NCBI GenBank assembly: GCA_916700875.1
Contig: CAKAKS010000001.1
Coordinates: forward strand, 12,401,741 to 12,465,740
DNA from: Sebastes aleutianus
Taxonomy: Eukaryota; Chordata; Actinopteri; Perciformes; Sebastidae
Length of the DNA: 64,000 bases
Direction of reading: 5' to 3'
Shown: positions 34,547-46,262 of the stretch, piece after piece
Layout: each line of letters opens with the position of its first letter
Position numbering within the stretch: position 1 is the first letter of the stretch
Notes under the pieces: generated by a model
What the model was told of the DNA's origin: nothing
The model's database searches: none
Seen by the model: only the letters and a program-made list of their open reading frames with translations
Position numbers and translations under genes: made by a program

Positions 34547-35734
34547 TGAAGTTTGACTGTTTGCCTTTTGTTAATGGCATTATAATTAGCCCTTTTGATT
34601 TAACCACAGTGAAGCAAAACATAGCGATCCATCAGAGAACGTGTCACAGACCGGTTTGTGCTCCTTTGAGTGTAAAGTAGATGTTTTATAGCCCCAAAAT
34701 ATTCATATTCAGACTGCTATAGTTCACAGAGCCCTGAACCCAACTGCTTCTATTCTTCATGACTGTATTCTTGTCCAAGACATACAAGGAGGCCACAGAG
34801 ACTCACATTATATTCCTTGGCACTGGTCCTCCTCCAAGCTCGACGTCAGGCCCACAAATTTATACGACGCACCAATTGCAATGCCACAAACGTCTGTGCG
34901 GAGATGAGGATAAGCAATTAAAGGCGCTGCTCGGGTCCCACGGGAGCGTGGCGCCGAGGTACCTGAGCAAGCGGAGAATTTACTACCCGAGGTCAAAGGT
35001 CAGGGTCGCACAGGGGTGATATTTGGAATCAAAGGTATGAGAGGCAGCCACTGGAGGAATAATGAGGCCTCTCTTGGGAGGTCAACAGTTTCAGACACAA
35101 AGACATGGGTCATAATTTCCAAAAGAAATGATGGAAATAATGGAGTAAATATTATGATTTTTTACAGAGTGTGAACCGGTGCCAGCGTATATTGTTGTTA
35201 AGTTCAGGTAATTACTACCTCGCTACCTCCTGCTGTTTTTGGTACCTGCACATTTATCACTTACCAGCAGCAGCTGGCCTCAGTCTGAGCCTGGTTTGGA
35301 TGCAGACCAGCAAAGTTCAGGGACAAGCAGATGTGACTGATTACTGATGCACTATTTATCTCTTTGTGCAGATAGGGGATGCAACATAATCACATGCAGA
35401 GTTATGAGGACTAATACTAATAAGAAGTGAATTTACTTAATCCCAGTTTACCCTCAGTTTTATTTGTTTTTATCCAACTTTATAGGCTGACAACCCTAAA
35501 ACTTTCATATATAATACAACTAATTTGCATCAACAAAATGCAACATTTTTTTCATCAATATAAAAAGGGAAGTGTTTATGTCTCCCAGTAAAAAGTACAG
35601 CCAATGCAAAATAGTCATACTGAACATATTTACAAAACCTTCACTGTGAACACATTTCATTTTATTTTTTTTATAATATCTGCTCTCCTGGCAGCAAAAG
35701 TATTAATAATACTTTTATGATTATGTTCGGCAAC
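34547..35734. other. Unique intergenic DNA
   Basis: The 34.74-35.04 kb part is open on the plus strand for 86 codons (34759-35019) and on the minus for 62. It is GC-balanced and contains TATACGACGCACCAATTGCA and GGATAAGCAATTAAAGGCGC, which include TAAT-type motifs. By appearance it is the best conserved-non-coding candidate of this interval. No repeat copy is seen in the rest. Confidence 0.35.
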
Positions 35735-35925
35735 TCAAGGAACTTGGTGAAGGTTAGGGGAAGATTGTCGCCTCGGTTAAATATTGAATAAATAGAATAT
35801 TTAACCCAAAACCATAATCTTTCCTTATTACACCAAGTGTTTCCGTAGCCTAAACCTGAACCCTGGTCACTGGTGTTAAAATGCGGTGCTTTGAACGCCA
35901 AACCATCCATCACAACCACTTATGG
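35735..35925 (-). repeat. GTTAGG-family interspersed repeat, copy 5
   Basis: In reverse it reads TTCAGGTTTAGGCTACGGAA, GAAAGATTATGGTTTTGGGT and TTAAATATTC, matching the family core with substitutions. It is the most divergent of the five copies. Confidence 0.5.
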
Positions 35926-36178
35926 TTGTGCAATAACCCGACAGTAAACATAAAATATCGTAATGTTCATTTTATGTGATTTTTTGATGACAGTGGATAC
36001 AACAGTGGTTAACTGAATATCCTGTTTTGTTTCTGTCAGTCCCTGCTTTGTTGTTTGTGACTGATGCTCCAGACGACGTGGAAACCCCAAGGCAGCTAAA
36101 CAAGTGAGTCAAATTAAGATGAATACCATTAGGAGGTGTAATGACCACAATTGTTTTAGTGATTACAGTATAGGCCAC
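35926..36178. other. Unique DNA
   Basis: Short unique stretch before a large foldback element; no feature seen. Confidence 0.5.
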
Positions 36179-36462
36179 TTAAAGCTACAGTTGGTGACTA
36201 TAATAAATCTTACTTTTATGTCATATTTGCTCAAATTGTCACTATATCCTGACAGTAGTACATGACACAGATAATCTGTGACATTTGGAAGATTCCACCG
36301 CGCCCGAAGAAAACAACCAATTGGAGCCGAAGAGTCTTAAACGCAGCTTTCTATCACTGCTGGTGAAACTCGTGAACTCCGATCAAACTGTCAAATATGA
36401 ATCAAGATTTTGTTACTGTAATGCCTGTTTATCACCTCAAATGTTTTTTTTTTAGAAACATA

Positions 36463-37181
36463 TTTTACTGCAGGAGTTCTCAAACGTTTTGCAGGCAGGG
36501 ACCCCTCACAGGGGAAAAACTTAATCGTAACACCGACTAAGTATATGCTTATTTGTACTCTTAGATGCCATTGCAACTATTTGTATTCTAAAACTTTTCA
36601 ACCTAAATACTTCAGACCGGTTTCATAGTGATAAACAGAAACACATTTCATTTGAATCATGTTAAAATACATGTAAGATGAGATAAGATATTCCTTTATT
36701 AGTCCCACAGTGCGGAAATCTGCAATGTTATTGAATGTTAATACCATTTATTTACCTTTAAACAGAGAGGGATTTTATTCAAATTGCATTTGGACTCAAC
36801 TTGACAGCATGTATACCCAACATTTCAAGTAATTGATATTAAAAGTTTTCAGAAAATGAACAGTAGCAAGACTGACATAGTCTTAATAAATCCAGATATT
36901 TAAACTTACTTATTTAAAGCTGACTTTCAGTAAGTGCTTCAACTTAAAAATGATGAACTTATTGCTGTGTGTCACTATCATATCGGAGTTATATCGACCA
37001 AAGCTGCAACAAGGGTGGGAGTAATGGACACAATATGCCTGTGTTATTGGTGCAAATGGTCCCCATCTGTAGATTTGCACTTTTTAATGATACGGCACAA
37101 TTTTGTAATTTATAGCAGATTATTTTGCGGACCCCCTGAGAGAGTGCCACAGATCCCACTTTGATAATCACTGTTTTAGTG
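36463..37181. mobile_element. Charlie-like hAT element inside the foldback element
   Basis: The element (36471-37173, 703 bp) has the ends CAGGAGTTCTCAAACG and, in reverse complement, CAGTGATTATCAAAG. Both are close to the CAGTGGTTCTCAAAC end typical of Charlie-group hATs. The flanks TTTTACTG (36463-36470) and TTTTAGTG (37174-37181) match at 7 of 8 bases, as expected for an aged 8-bp duplication. It contains ACCCCTCACAGGGG and GGACCCCCTGAGAG near its ends. The 60-76 codon frames inside have no transposase motif. A possible retroposon tail is nested at 36672-36720. Confidence 0.75.
36672..36720. repeat. Possible LINE/SINE 3' tail (GATAAGA and TTCCTTTATTAGTCCC)
   Basis: The text GAGATAAGATATTCCTTTATT then AGTCCCACAGTGCGGAAAT resembles a 3' tail common to teleost retroposons, with a short GATAA repeat at one side. 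No body is attached; it lies within the hAT element at 36471-37173. Confidence 0.35.
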
Positions 37182-37590
37182 TGCTGTTTAGCTGTAAAAT
37201 GGGCGGTGCTTAGTTTTGGCTCGACTGTTTTCAACATGGCGACCGGGTCACAAACTTTCTAATTTTACATCTTAACAGTACACTAAAATAGACAATAGAG
37301 TAACATAATTCATATTTGATCAATGCTGCCTAGTTTAAACGTTTGATCGGAGTTCGTGAGTTTCACCAGCAGTGATTGACAGCTGCGTTAGAGACTCTTC
37401 GGCTCCGATTGGTTGTTTTTCTTCGGGCACGGTGGAATCTTGCAAATGCATTTAGGAGCACTAAAAGGAGGCATAGGAGCATGATTTTCTTTCACAGATT
37501 ATCAGTCTCATGTACTACTGTCAGGATGTAGTGACAGATTGAGCAAATATGACAAAAAAATATGTTTTATTAAAGTTACCAACTTTCCTG

Positions 37591-38809
37591 ATATAAGTCC
37601 GTGATATACATTAATCCAAAACAGATGCATACACAGACAGTGGAAATGCATGTGGGTCTATGTTTACCACATTGGATTTCTATGCATGCGACACGTTGCA
37701 AACTTTAAATCCAACTGGCAACTCTTCGACACAACATCTTGACTTGTAAGTGTTTACAGTCTGGACATGAGCAGTAGTCTAAATTAATGTTATGCGGACT
37801 TTCGCAGCTAAGCAGACATGGAAAGTAAACCTTGCCTTTGAAGAGAGGTCACATAGTCACTGCCTGAAAGCGCTGGTGTATCAGCACTTTATGAGCTTCT
37901 TTTCTTTGCTTATTTACTGCATTGTATTGCTATTGTGAAGTGTGTAGAAATAGGGGAATATACATATCCGTTTTTTCTGTTTGTTCACCTCCTTTCTCCG
38001 TCTTTGAACACATTTCTCCTCTGTTCTATGTTCCACCACATCCCTGATAATAAAAAATCATATTAGATTTTCTTTGTGGTCCTGGGCCATAAACCTTAAC
38101 CTCCCAATCACGGAACCCTGCTCATCTGACCTCATAGTGTGGTAATGCAATAACAAAAACATCATACATAAAACAGCCTTTATGCATGCATCGCTGGAGC
38201 ACCTGTTAGAGACAAAGTTGCGTGCAAAAGCATGGATCGCATTCAAAAGCGGCCTAATCAAGTGCACAGATGCGATGGTTTATTATCTGAAATGATACTT
38301 GGCGATGAAGCCATTCATCACATTTGTTGAAAATTAATTTTTGCGAAAGTCAAACCTTTTTATGAAATCATGCCGTGGTGTTGTGCAGATTCCACATATG
38401 GCTCCCAGAACTCTTCACACGACTTTACATAGGTGTTACCACATTACATGGCAGCACTACAGACGAACGGGATCGTGAGCCAAAACAAACAGTCGTGGTT
38501 TGATTTATCCAGAGGTGATATATTCTTAAAGCCGACAGCTCGTACGGTTACTCCACTGCTGCCTGCTTACTGTGCCAGAGTGTTGTTGCTGTGGATACGC
38601 GTGTGATCCAGGCTGCAGATGGCTCTCATAGAAAAGTGACATCAACAAATTAATTAATAACATAACTTTAATCTGTATTGGCAAATTGTCTGGAACTTTC
38701 CTCCAATGTTTAAAGATGTTTGCAAAGTGGCCCAAAATTAATTTACCAGGGTTACACTTGATGTGCTGAGTGACAGATTTTGGATGCAAAGGTCATTGAT
38801 ACTTTACTT
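37591..38809. other. Unique intergenic DNA
   Basis: No shared repeat. Frames of 69 and 87 codons on the minus strand have no domain. The 38.05-38.45 kb part has mixed composition and several ATTAAT/TAATTT motifs, but nothing can be assigned. Confidence 0.4.
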
Positions 38810-39110
38810 TAGGGGTGGGGGACAAAAAATCGATTCACCTATGTATCGTGATTTATCTATTTTTTACGATTTTGAAATTGATTTTTTAATGCCTGAATTG
38901 ATATATTTGCTTCATTTGAGTCTATGCAGAGGTAGAAGGAAGTTACCACTTTTATTGTTGTTGTTGACAGTTAAGGCGATAGATATTCTGATTGTTACAA
39001 AGCTGATGAAATGAGCTGAAGTTGAACATTTCAAACTTGTAAGTTTGAATGAATATTTACTTTGTAGGACAGGTTAGTGTGCAGCACTTTGTCTCATTTG
39101 TTTGAGTACA
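38810..39110 (+). mobile_element. hAT-type MITE fragment (TAGGGGTGGGGGACAAAAAATCG)
   Basis: The left end TAGGGGTGGGGGACAAAAAA, followed by ATCGATTCACC, and internal CAAAGCTGATGAAATGAGCT and GTGCAGCACTTTGTCTCATT match a teleost MITE class. The right terminus was not found, so the copy is truncated or decayed. The 83-codon frame across it is a by-product. Confidence 0.5.
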
Positions 39111-39822
39111 TGCATTTCTGACCTGTACTGATATTAGTGGATCCTCCTGTAACATCCTACTTAGAGTTCAAACAATTACATGTTTTGTCCTCGGTTATTT
39201 CCGGTTAAACGTGTCTTTAGAAAACCAACTTCCTGGCTCATTCTGCCTTTAAAATCACAGTTAGATCTGTAATGAACCAGACGATATCAGAATGTGCTGG
39301 CATGGTTGTGGTGAGGTTGGATTTGCACATCATGGTGATTCTTTCTTAGGATCTCCATTAGCACTAGTATATTCATTGGCTATTCTTCCTGGGGTCCACA
39401 CACATACAGTCAAACACACTTACCGGTATATCTGGATCTGGAAGGATGTAATTGATTTCCTGTCATCAACAAGGCCGCATTAAAGTACTATGGGCTTTGG
39501 GGCTATACGACTTTTTCAAGGCCCTCCCCAAAGCACCATCACGACTCAACTATTGCCCCGTCCTACTTGCACAAACATCAGCCACGCTTAAATTGCATAC
39601 AATAATGCATCAACAATCACTCATGACTGCAGTTTAATTTTATTGCTGCCAAATACAAGTCATATAATCATTATAAGCCCATACTGAAGCATACATATAT
39701 GATACAGAAATGATGTTACCAAAAGGTGGCTCACAGTTGCCCGATATCTGTCTCTCTCACACATAATGAATGCATATGGGCGTTCATATAGAGAGGGAGA
39801 GAGTGTCAAAGCTCCTTCTCTT
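39111..39822. other. Unique intergenic DNA
   Basis: No shared repeat, exon or motif recognised. Confidence 0.5.
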
Positions 39823-40100
39823 TATGCTGAATTCACACCAGGCAGCGGCGAAGTGCGGCTTGCCGCAATAATAACATTTTTCTGCGGCCGGGAGGCGTAT
39901 TCATGTGTTTCAGGCAGAAGGAATTCTTTATAACGTAGGCCAACATGTCACAAGAGTCACGGGATCGGTTTACTCATTGACTTCGGGTACTCTCTGGCCG
40001 CACTTCGCCACTAAAAGTTTAACTTTTCCCAACTTTTGTTTGGCCACACTTTGCTGCAGAATCAAACATCCGCAGCTCGCTGAGCTTGGGAGCGGCCGCC
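39823..40100 (+). repeat. TGAATTCACACCAGG-type MITE fragment
   Basis: The start TGCTGAATTCACACCAGGCA, followed by GCGGCGAAGTGCGGC, has the form of a teleost MITE end that normally pairs with a CCTGGTGTGAATTC end. That partner is not visible in the next kilobase. The 69-codon frame inside is a by-product. Class uncertain, possibly PIF/Harbinger. Confidence 0.4.
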
Positions 40101-41536
40101 GTAGCTTTTCATAGACATAGCTTGGCAGCTTGTTGCTTATTGTTTGCAAGACTCCAGTTAGATCGCTGTGAGAAGGGCTGTAAGCAAGGCAAACCTACCT
40201 GCTGCTAAGGTCAGATGACCAAGAAAAGGCCTGTGTACAATTTCATGTAACAATTTGTCTAATTTTGACAGTAAATGTCTTTTTGCTCCAAAAGACTCGC
40301 AGTCATTGACTGCATGGACACATATTGAGTATGGAACTGTTGCTGTTATTCGGCTAATGTTGAATGGATTTGGCTGACATGTAGCAGACAGATTACTTGA
40401 TGAGCTTTTGGTGCTGATCCGGATCAACACCAGATTTCAACTGTCATCTTTTTGCTGTTTGTTTTTTTTGTGGCCATAACTATGGTGCTATATTTATGTG
40501 CTGATGAGAAGTTGTTGTTGGCCAAACAAAACTGCACTCACATGCTGTTTTGTCAGACACTGAACAAACAAACTTTTATTGAGGCTGCTGCTTTGGAGAA
40601 GCGTTCAGTGTTGATTGAGGTTTGTTCTCTGCTGAGTGTGCTGCTCTTTCCCAGCAACACCCTGCTTCACATTCATACAGACATTATACACATTTACGCC
40701 TGTGTGCTGACCAGTAAAACCACAGTTTTCTGCAGCTAGAAACTGGAGGAATAAGGTGAAAAGTATCTAGCGCATGTCATTGCTGTAAAAGGGGAAAACA
40801 TCATCCGTTTTTCTCGCTTGTCCAGATTTTTCAGCGGGTTCAGAGGCTTGAGCTCACCAGCCCCTTTCAGAAATCAATCAGGAGTTGAATTAACCTACCA
40901 CTGATTGTATGTAAAGTTAAACTGCATAAATGTCCCTTAAACACACACAGTCTTCTGCATTTGCACATGTTGACGTCTCTCTTTCAAAGCCTTTGTGCCA
41001 AGTTATTGTCTGAGCAGGCAAAAACAACAGGCCAGCAGTCACTAGCAGGAAGGGAAGGCCTGGCCGGCCTCGCAGCACACGGCTTTTCAACAGCGGAAGA
41101 GATATTAAACACATAAAGTCATAGAGTTATATTTCAGCACAATATTTGTTGAGTCAAATTGGCCAGACAAACGCTCTCCTTCATCACAAAGCCAAGAACG
41201 ACACAACCTTCCAAGAACTTATGAGATAAACATTAACGGTTACTCGATGCACAGCACAATGAAGAGATGATCTCTTTCTCACACTTTAACAGCCAGCAGT
41301 GATGCTTTCATAGATATCTCAGTATCTGAACAGATGACTCTAGCAGGAACCAAAGGCCAAAGAGGGGCTGCATTAGCACCAATGTTCTACCAATAAGAGA
41401 CAGTACCACACATAAGAGAGAATATAATAGGATACAATTAGAGATGGGACTAATCCGATTTAATATCTGCATTGGGTTACGATATGACGTTACTCACGTA
41501 TTGCATATCGGACTGAGGTTACCAATCCAAATAAAT
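40101..41536. other. Unique intergenic DNA
   Basis: Frames of 90-95 codons (40158-40430 minus, 40452-40739 plus) show no recognised domain; the plus-strand frame is leucine-rich. No shared repeat. Confidence 0.4.
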
Positions 41537-42235
41537 TAGGGCTGTCAAAGTTAACGCGATAGTAACGCGTTAACACAAATTCGTTTTAACGCAACTAATT
41601 TCTTTAACGCATTAACAAAATCGATCTTTTGGATGCTGCAGCAGGTTCAGTTTTAAGGACTCCATCGGTACCCACCATGTCATACTAGCTTGTCGCGAAG
41701 GGGGTTAAATAACGCTCCAAACTTGTGCTAAATTTTGGTGAGGAAAAACTGTTATGGCCATTTTCAAAGGGGTTCCTTGACCTCTGACCTCAAGATATGT
41801 GAATAAAAATGGGTTCTATGGGTACCGACGAGTCTCCCCTTTACAGACATGCCCACTTTATGATAATCACATGCAGTTTGGGCAAGTCATAGTCAAGTCA
41901 GCACACTGACACACTGACAGCTGTTGTTTTCTGCTGGGCTTGTGTTTGCCATGATATATGATTTGAGCATATTTTTATACTAAATGCAGTACCTGTGAGG
42001 GTTTCTGGACAGTATGTGTCATTGTTTTGTTTCGCTAATTAATTTCCAATAATAAATACAAACATTTGCATAAAGCAGCATATTTGCCCACTCCCATGTT
42101 GATAAGAGTATTAAATACTTGACAAATCTCCCTTTTAAGGTACATTTTGTGCAGTTAACCTGCGATTAATCAAGATTAACTATGGACAATCATTTGATTA
42201 ATCGTGATAAATATTTTAATCAATAGACAGTCCTA
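41537..42235 (+). mobile_element. GGGCTGTCAA-family hAT-type element, full copy
   Basis: The ends TAGGGCTGTCAAAGTTAACG and AATCAATAGACAGTCCTA form a terminal inverted repeat (TAGGGCTGTC against TAGGACTGTC). The sub-terminal parts carry AACGCGATAGTAACGCGTTA at the left and TTGATTAATCGTGATAAATA at the right. Length is 699 bp and there is no transposase frame. The 8-mers outside the ends (AAATAAAT and GTCTGATC) do not match, so a duplication is lost or one end is inexact. Positions 41640-41890 are the module shared with the piggyBac-like element at 33.4 kb. Confidence 0.75.
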
Positions 42236-44167
42236 GTCTGATCTAATGTTGCCTTTTTCATTTTTTATAAAACTATTTAGGGAGCTACAATTCAGTGTGC
42301 GGACACTTGCATTTAGATTATGTAATCCAGTGGATATTATCCAATATTTTGCAGTCCTGTGAATGTCCTTGTTGAGTTTTCCTGGTGGATTTCTGGCAGC
42401 TCTCAGATTAGGAAACCACTTCCTGTTGTCAGATAGTTGCTCCACAATGACACCAGCAGGGAGGAAGCTGTAAATGAGAAATTGATGAGGGAGTTGCATT
42501 ATGAGGGCGAAGTTGTTAATTGTCCTTTCATCACGCCGGGCAGGCGATGATTACACACACACTGTAAATGTGAGTGGGACTCTCAGCACTTGAGCTGGCT
42601 TCAGGAGGCCCTGCCCCGACTCCCGGAAGACTTTACGTTTGTGTTTTGGCTACGAGGCCTGATTGAAACTCTGCGATCGTTCCAACTTCTCATTGTTTAT
42701 GTGCTTGTGCTACTATGTATGCGCCCGTGTTTAGGCTGAGGTGAAAGATTTCTTTATTTTCCTTCAGGCCTTTGCCGCAGTAGTTCTGAATACCTTCATG
42801 GCTCTTTAAATACGACGGGTGTAAAAACTGAACGCCAGTCAATGAAGTGTGCAGTCCGAGGAAGCGGATCTCTCTCGATACGTCAACATTCTTCGTTTGG
42901 GCGTCGGCGTCTTAAGCTGAGCGGATAGGAAACTCCACTAAAATCTAATCTAAATTTTCATATAATAAATCCATATCCCGGCTCCCACACATTGATCTGC
43001 TGTCAGGCACCAGGTGCTGTAGCGTTATAACAGGCGTGAAATGAGTCCTTTGCGGCAGAGGTTTGGAATCACCCGTTTGACGGTCATGCAATAGTCTTGA
43101 TGGCGAGGGAAATACACCGCATGATTTTGCTCTTGGATTTCATCCTGATCGCTACCACAAGCGCTAATTAAATGGTTATCTGAGTGCCCCGTTTCATTTT
43201 AATTCCATCATTTCCATTTGATTTGGAACACATGGCCGAGGTATTTGTTCTTTTTCCACCAGTATGAGGAAAAAAGGGAGCAGGAGGACTTCTCTGGAGT
43301 CAGTATTTACACCTTATAATTGACAAAAGTGTATTTTCTTTGGGGAAGTGTGTCCGTCTAGGTGTCACCAAATACACCAGGTTGTTAACACGTTAGACGT
43401 TTATGAGACACGAATAAATAGAGTGTAATGTACCTGCGTCTGACAGAGGAAGTAGTTCAGTTAATGGCATCTAGCTGCCGCTGCTGCTCATATTGTAACG
43501 TCTTTGAAACCCCTGCAGGTTTTCAACAAAGAAACAAAAAAAAAGACCTGAACTAAATTGACAAATTGCCTTTTTATTGGCCCCGTCTTGGTGAATCCAG
43601 TGTTGTGTAACTCTCCTGTGGTAAACTCTACATGTGAGCACAGGTCAAAACCAAACTCATCCTTCTCAGTCTGTCTCACTTCATAAATCCTTCAGTCTTG
43701 TGGTGTAGGTTTGCGAATACAATAATACGTTGAGAGAGAGTGGTGCCAAGTGGTTTACGGCTGTCTGTCGTCAGTGATTTCAGAGACCAGATGGTGACAG
43801 GTGACAGTGAAATATGCGAGGAATATTTCCTTTCATTATTTTCTAGAAGGCAGACATGGACAACAACAATATATGAGGTATATTCATTATAGCCTGGAGC
43901 TCCAAACTGTTAGATATTAAATAAATATGTGGTTTTGAAATAAGTAATCACCCGAACAAATTATGTAAACTATAGAAATCAAATAATTTGTGAAATAATT
44001 TAAGAAATCTTTAAACTTTGCATTATTATTAAATATTCATCCTGTTCAAAATGTTTTGTATGTGGCCCCCATGACACTTTTATTTAGCTTAATGACACAT
44101 TATATTTCATGATGTCACTTTTCATGACAGTGGTGTTCCCTAACCTTTGAGTTAGTTAGCGCGAAAC
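42236..44167. other. Unique intergenic DNA, possible conserved non-coding part
   Basis: No repeat copy or credible exon. The part at 42490-43260 is repeat-free, with balanced composition and clustered motifs such as GCGCTAATTAAATGGTTATC and TTTCATTTTAATTCCATCAT, which contain homeodomain-type TAATTA cores. That is the usual look of vertebrate developmental enhancers, but conservation is not demonstrable here. Confidence 0.35.
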
Positions 44168-44482
44168 AGGGCTGCAACAAACGATTATTTTCATTGCCGA
44201 TTAATCTGTAGATAATTTTCTCGATTAATCGATTAGATTTGTCTATAAAAGGTCAGAAAATGGTGAAAAATGTCGATCAGTGTTTCCCAAAGCCCCAGAT
44301 TACATCCTCAAATGTCTTGTTTTGTCCACAACTCAAAGTTATTCAATTTACTTTCACAGAGAAGTAAAGAAACCAGAAAATATTCACATTTAAGAAGCTG
44401 GAAGCAGAGAATTTTTACTTTTTTCTTAAAAATTAGAAATTAGTTGACAACTAATCAATTAATCGGTTGACCTTTGCGGCTA
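44168..44482 (+). mobile_element. AGGGCTGCAAC-family hAT-type MITE
   Basis: It begins AGGGCTGCAACAAACGATTA, continues with AATGTCGATCAGTGTTTCCC, AATGTCTTGTTTTGTCCACA and ATTCACATTTAAGAAGCTGG, and ends near TTGACCTTTGCGGCTA. It is in the opposite orientation to the nested copy at 10.98 kb. No 8-bp duplication is evident. Non-coding. Confidence 0.7.
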
Positions 44483-44572
44483 GTAATTAGTGCTTACCAG
44501 CAAATGTTAGCAGATGTTAAAGTTTTACTGCAGTGCTTTGTTTTGTTTGTTGATTTTGACATTATGGAATAC

Positions 44573-45040
44573 TTTGAAGCTAGGGTTGGTAATCTTTTTC
44601 AAAAAAAATGTTTGTTATAATAGTTTAAATTTTCATTACATCCCGACAGCAATCAATGAATCAAATGCTCTGACACATGAAGAAAATAAAATGGTATCTA
44701 CGGCTGTTACAAGACTGTAATAAGCATTCATTCATTCATAATCATTCATTTGGGCCGGATTAAATGATTGGAGGGGCTACCTGTCAGGATAGCTGTCTGC
44801 CTGCCTGCGCGCTTGACAGCTGTGAGTACTAACAATAACCATGTTCATTGTTTATGTTCATTATATGTTTGCATTCATTATGATAACTGTGGGGGAGTGG
44901 CTTTGGAGGGTGCCCTGAAGGGACTTTTGGAGCTAGTCCTGCTCGCTTCTTTCATTGGAAAAGAGTTGGCAAATGGTTTATTTTTCAAATCTAGCGTACC
45001 CTTGCTGAGAAACTCAACATTGCCGACCCTATAGCTTTAA
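44573..45040. mobile_element. TTAAAGCTA-ended MITE
   Basis: The left end GAAGCTAGGGTTGGTAATC and the right end, in reverse complement TTAAAGCTATAGGGTCGGCAA, form an imperfect inverted repeat. Internal text includes CATTACATCCCGACAGCAAT, TACGGCTGTTACAAGACTGT and GCGCTTGACAGCTGTGAGTA. It lies 90 bp from the preceding MITE. The ends resemble those of the foldback element at 36.18 kb and the elements at 48.3 and 63.1 kb. The 68- and 88-codon frames are by-products. Confidence 0.65.
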
Positions 45041-46128
45041 GCAGGATTTTGAGTGAGCTGCAGTAGTTGGGTGATACAGGGGAAAAGAATGATGTGTGAA
45101 TGCTGCTTGTATCCTAACAGAGGAGGGAAACCAAAGGCAACAGACTATTTTCCAGTGGCTCAACTCAACCTTCTAATTAAGCAGACATTGAATATCCCAA
45201 GAAGTTCATCTATCAAAGATGTCAAAAACCTGAGAAAAGTTAAGTCCGTCCAAATCAAACACGGCAGAAGAATCTCCCCTCAAACAGTTCATCCAGAGAG
45301 TAACTGGAATCCAAGGTGTTGTGATCATGTGGTCGTGTGTGTGTCTGAAAACCATTCAACGCTTTCAACACAGCTACTGCAGCTGTCTAGTGAACAGAAA
45401 GAGGTGGAAAATACTGCAGATATATCACGTAAAGCCTCCAGTCTAAATGAAGAATCATGAAATGTCTGCTGACAAATCTGACATGTTGTTTATGTTCATA
45501 CAGTATTTACTGTAGCAGGAATATTTCAGCTCATTATTGTAAGATGAGACGCTTTGCTTCATGCTAACCCGCTGATACTCTCATGCAACGTCGTATAAGC
45601 AATGGTTTCACAACCGATTGGTTTTTATACTTCCTGGCTTGCAGGGAAAGAGTGGGTAAGAACAAAGACCTAAAGGGGAACCCCCCTTCCCACAAATATG
45701 CCAAATTCAAATCCGAATCACACTCATAATTACCTTTTATATGACCTTGAAATCATTAAAAATGACAATGATGGATTGCTACCAATAAACAATATCACAC
45801 AACCACAAAAGACTTTATTTGAATAAAAAGAAAATCCCCACCAGTAGCTGTTTAAAAAATATGCTCTCATGCATTTACAAGATCCCGTGTCTATTCCCAC
45901 AAGCTTTAATACTGCAGACAAGACTTTGTGAAACAGATCAGATTTCTGTAAGATTAATAGTGTAGTAATGATATGCTGTCAAGGCAAATCCTAATGGAGG
46001 ATATTTTCACTTACATGATTTATCATATATTTCCCCTGCAAAACACATTGCAGAAACTTCACTGGTGTCATAAGAGTCAATAGGATCTGTTACACACACT
46101 ACAGTACATGAATGATTCCAAAATGTAT
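45041..46128. other. Unique DNA with a 124-codon open frame
   Basis: A plus-strand frame runs from an ATG at 45089 to 45460. It is lysine- and serine-rich, with a CECC near the start and DHVVVCVSENHSTLSTQLLQ in the middle, but matches no family I recognise. It starts just after a MITE ends. No promoter or splice signal supports it; chance remains the simplest reading. Confidence 0.25.
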
Positions 46129-46262
46129 GTAGTAGTAGCTCAGTCCGTAGGGACTTGGCTTGGGAACCAGAGAGTTGTCGGTTCAAGTCCCTGCATGGAC
46201 CAAGTATGCAGTGTGGACTATGGCCAGTTTGCCTTTTGGTGCGAATGGGCTGCAATATGACA
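46129..46262 (+). mobile_element. tRNA-derived SINE head
   Basis: A polymerase III A box, TAGCTCAGTCCG (46136-46147), and a B box, GGTTCAAGTCC (46180-46190), are spaced as in a tRNA, and the segment ends GACCA near 46202. The following AGTATGCAGTGTGGACTATG is SINE body rather than tRNA flank. The clover-leaf is degenerate, so this is a SINE head and not a tRNA gene. The 3' part is lost; a text resembling a SINE tail, GTGCCTTGCTCAAGAGCACT, occurs alone near 56,122. Confidence 0.75.

Larger units (their letters stand above)
36179..37590. mobile_element. Large foldback (TTAAAGCTACAGTTGG) element, interrupted
   Basis: The left arm (36179-36462) and right arm (37174-37590) are long imperfect inverted repeats. 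Both carry ATCCTGACAGTAGTACATGA-like text, GATTCCACCG..CCCGAAG, GAGCCGAAGAGTCT, CACTGCTGGTGAAACTC and ACTCCGATCAAAC, mirrored. The right arm keeps about 45 bp that the left arm lacks. Between them, at 36471-37173, a hAT element has inserted. A nearly whole-length palindrome is the structure of foldback-type non-autonomous elements; its TTAAAG start is shared with the elements at 44.6 and 48.3 kb. No coding frame. Confidence 0.75.

Noticed and set aside
45089..45460. 124-codon open frame as a gene
   Set aside because: No domain, no supporting signals, and a chance frame of this size is expected in 64 kb; kept only as a note.
46129..46205. Functional tRNA gene
   Set aside because: A and B boxes are present but the clover-leaf is degenerate and it continues into SINE-type sequence.
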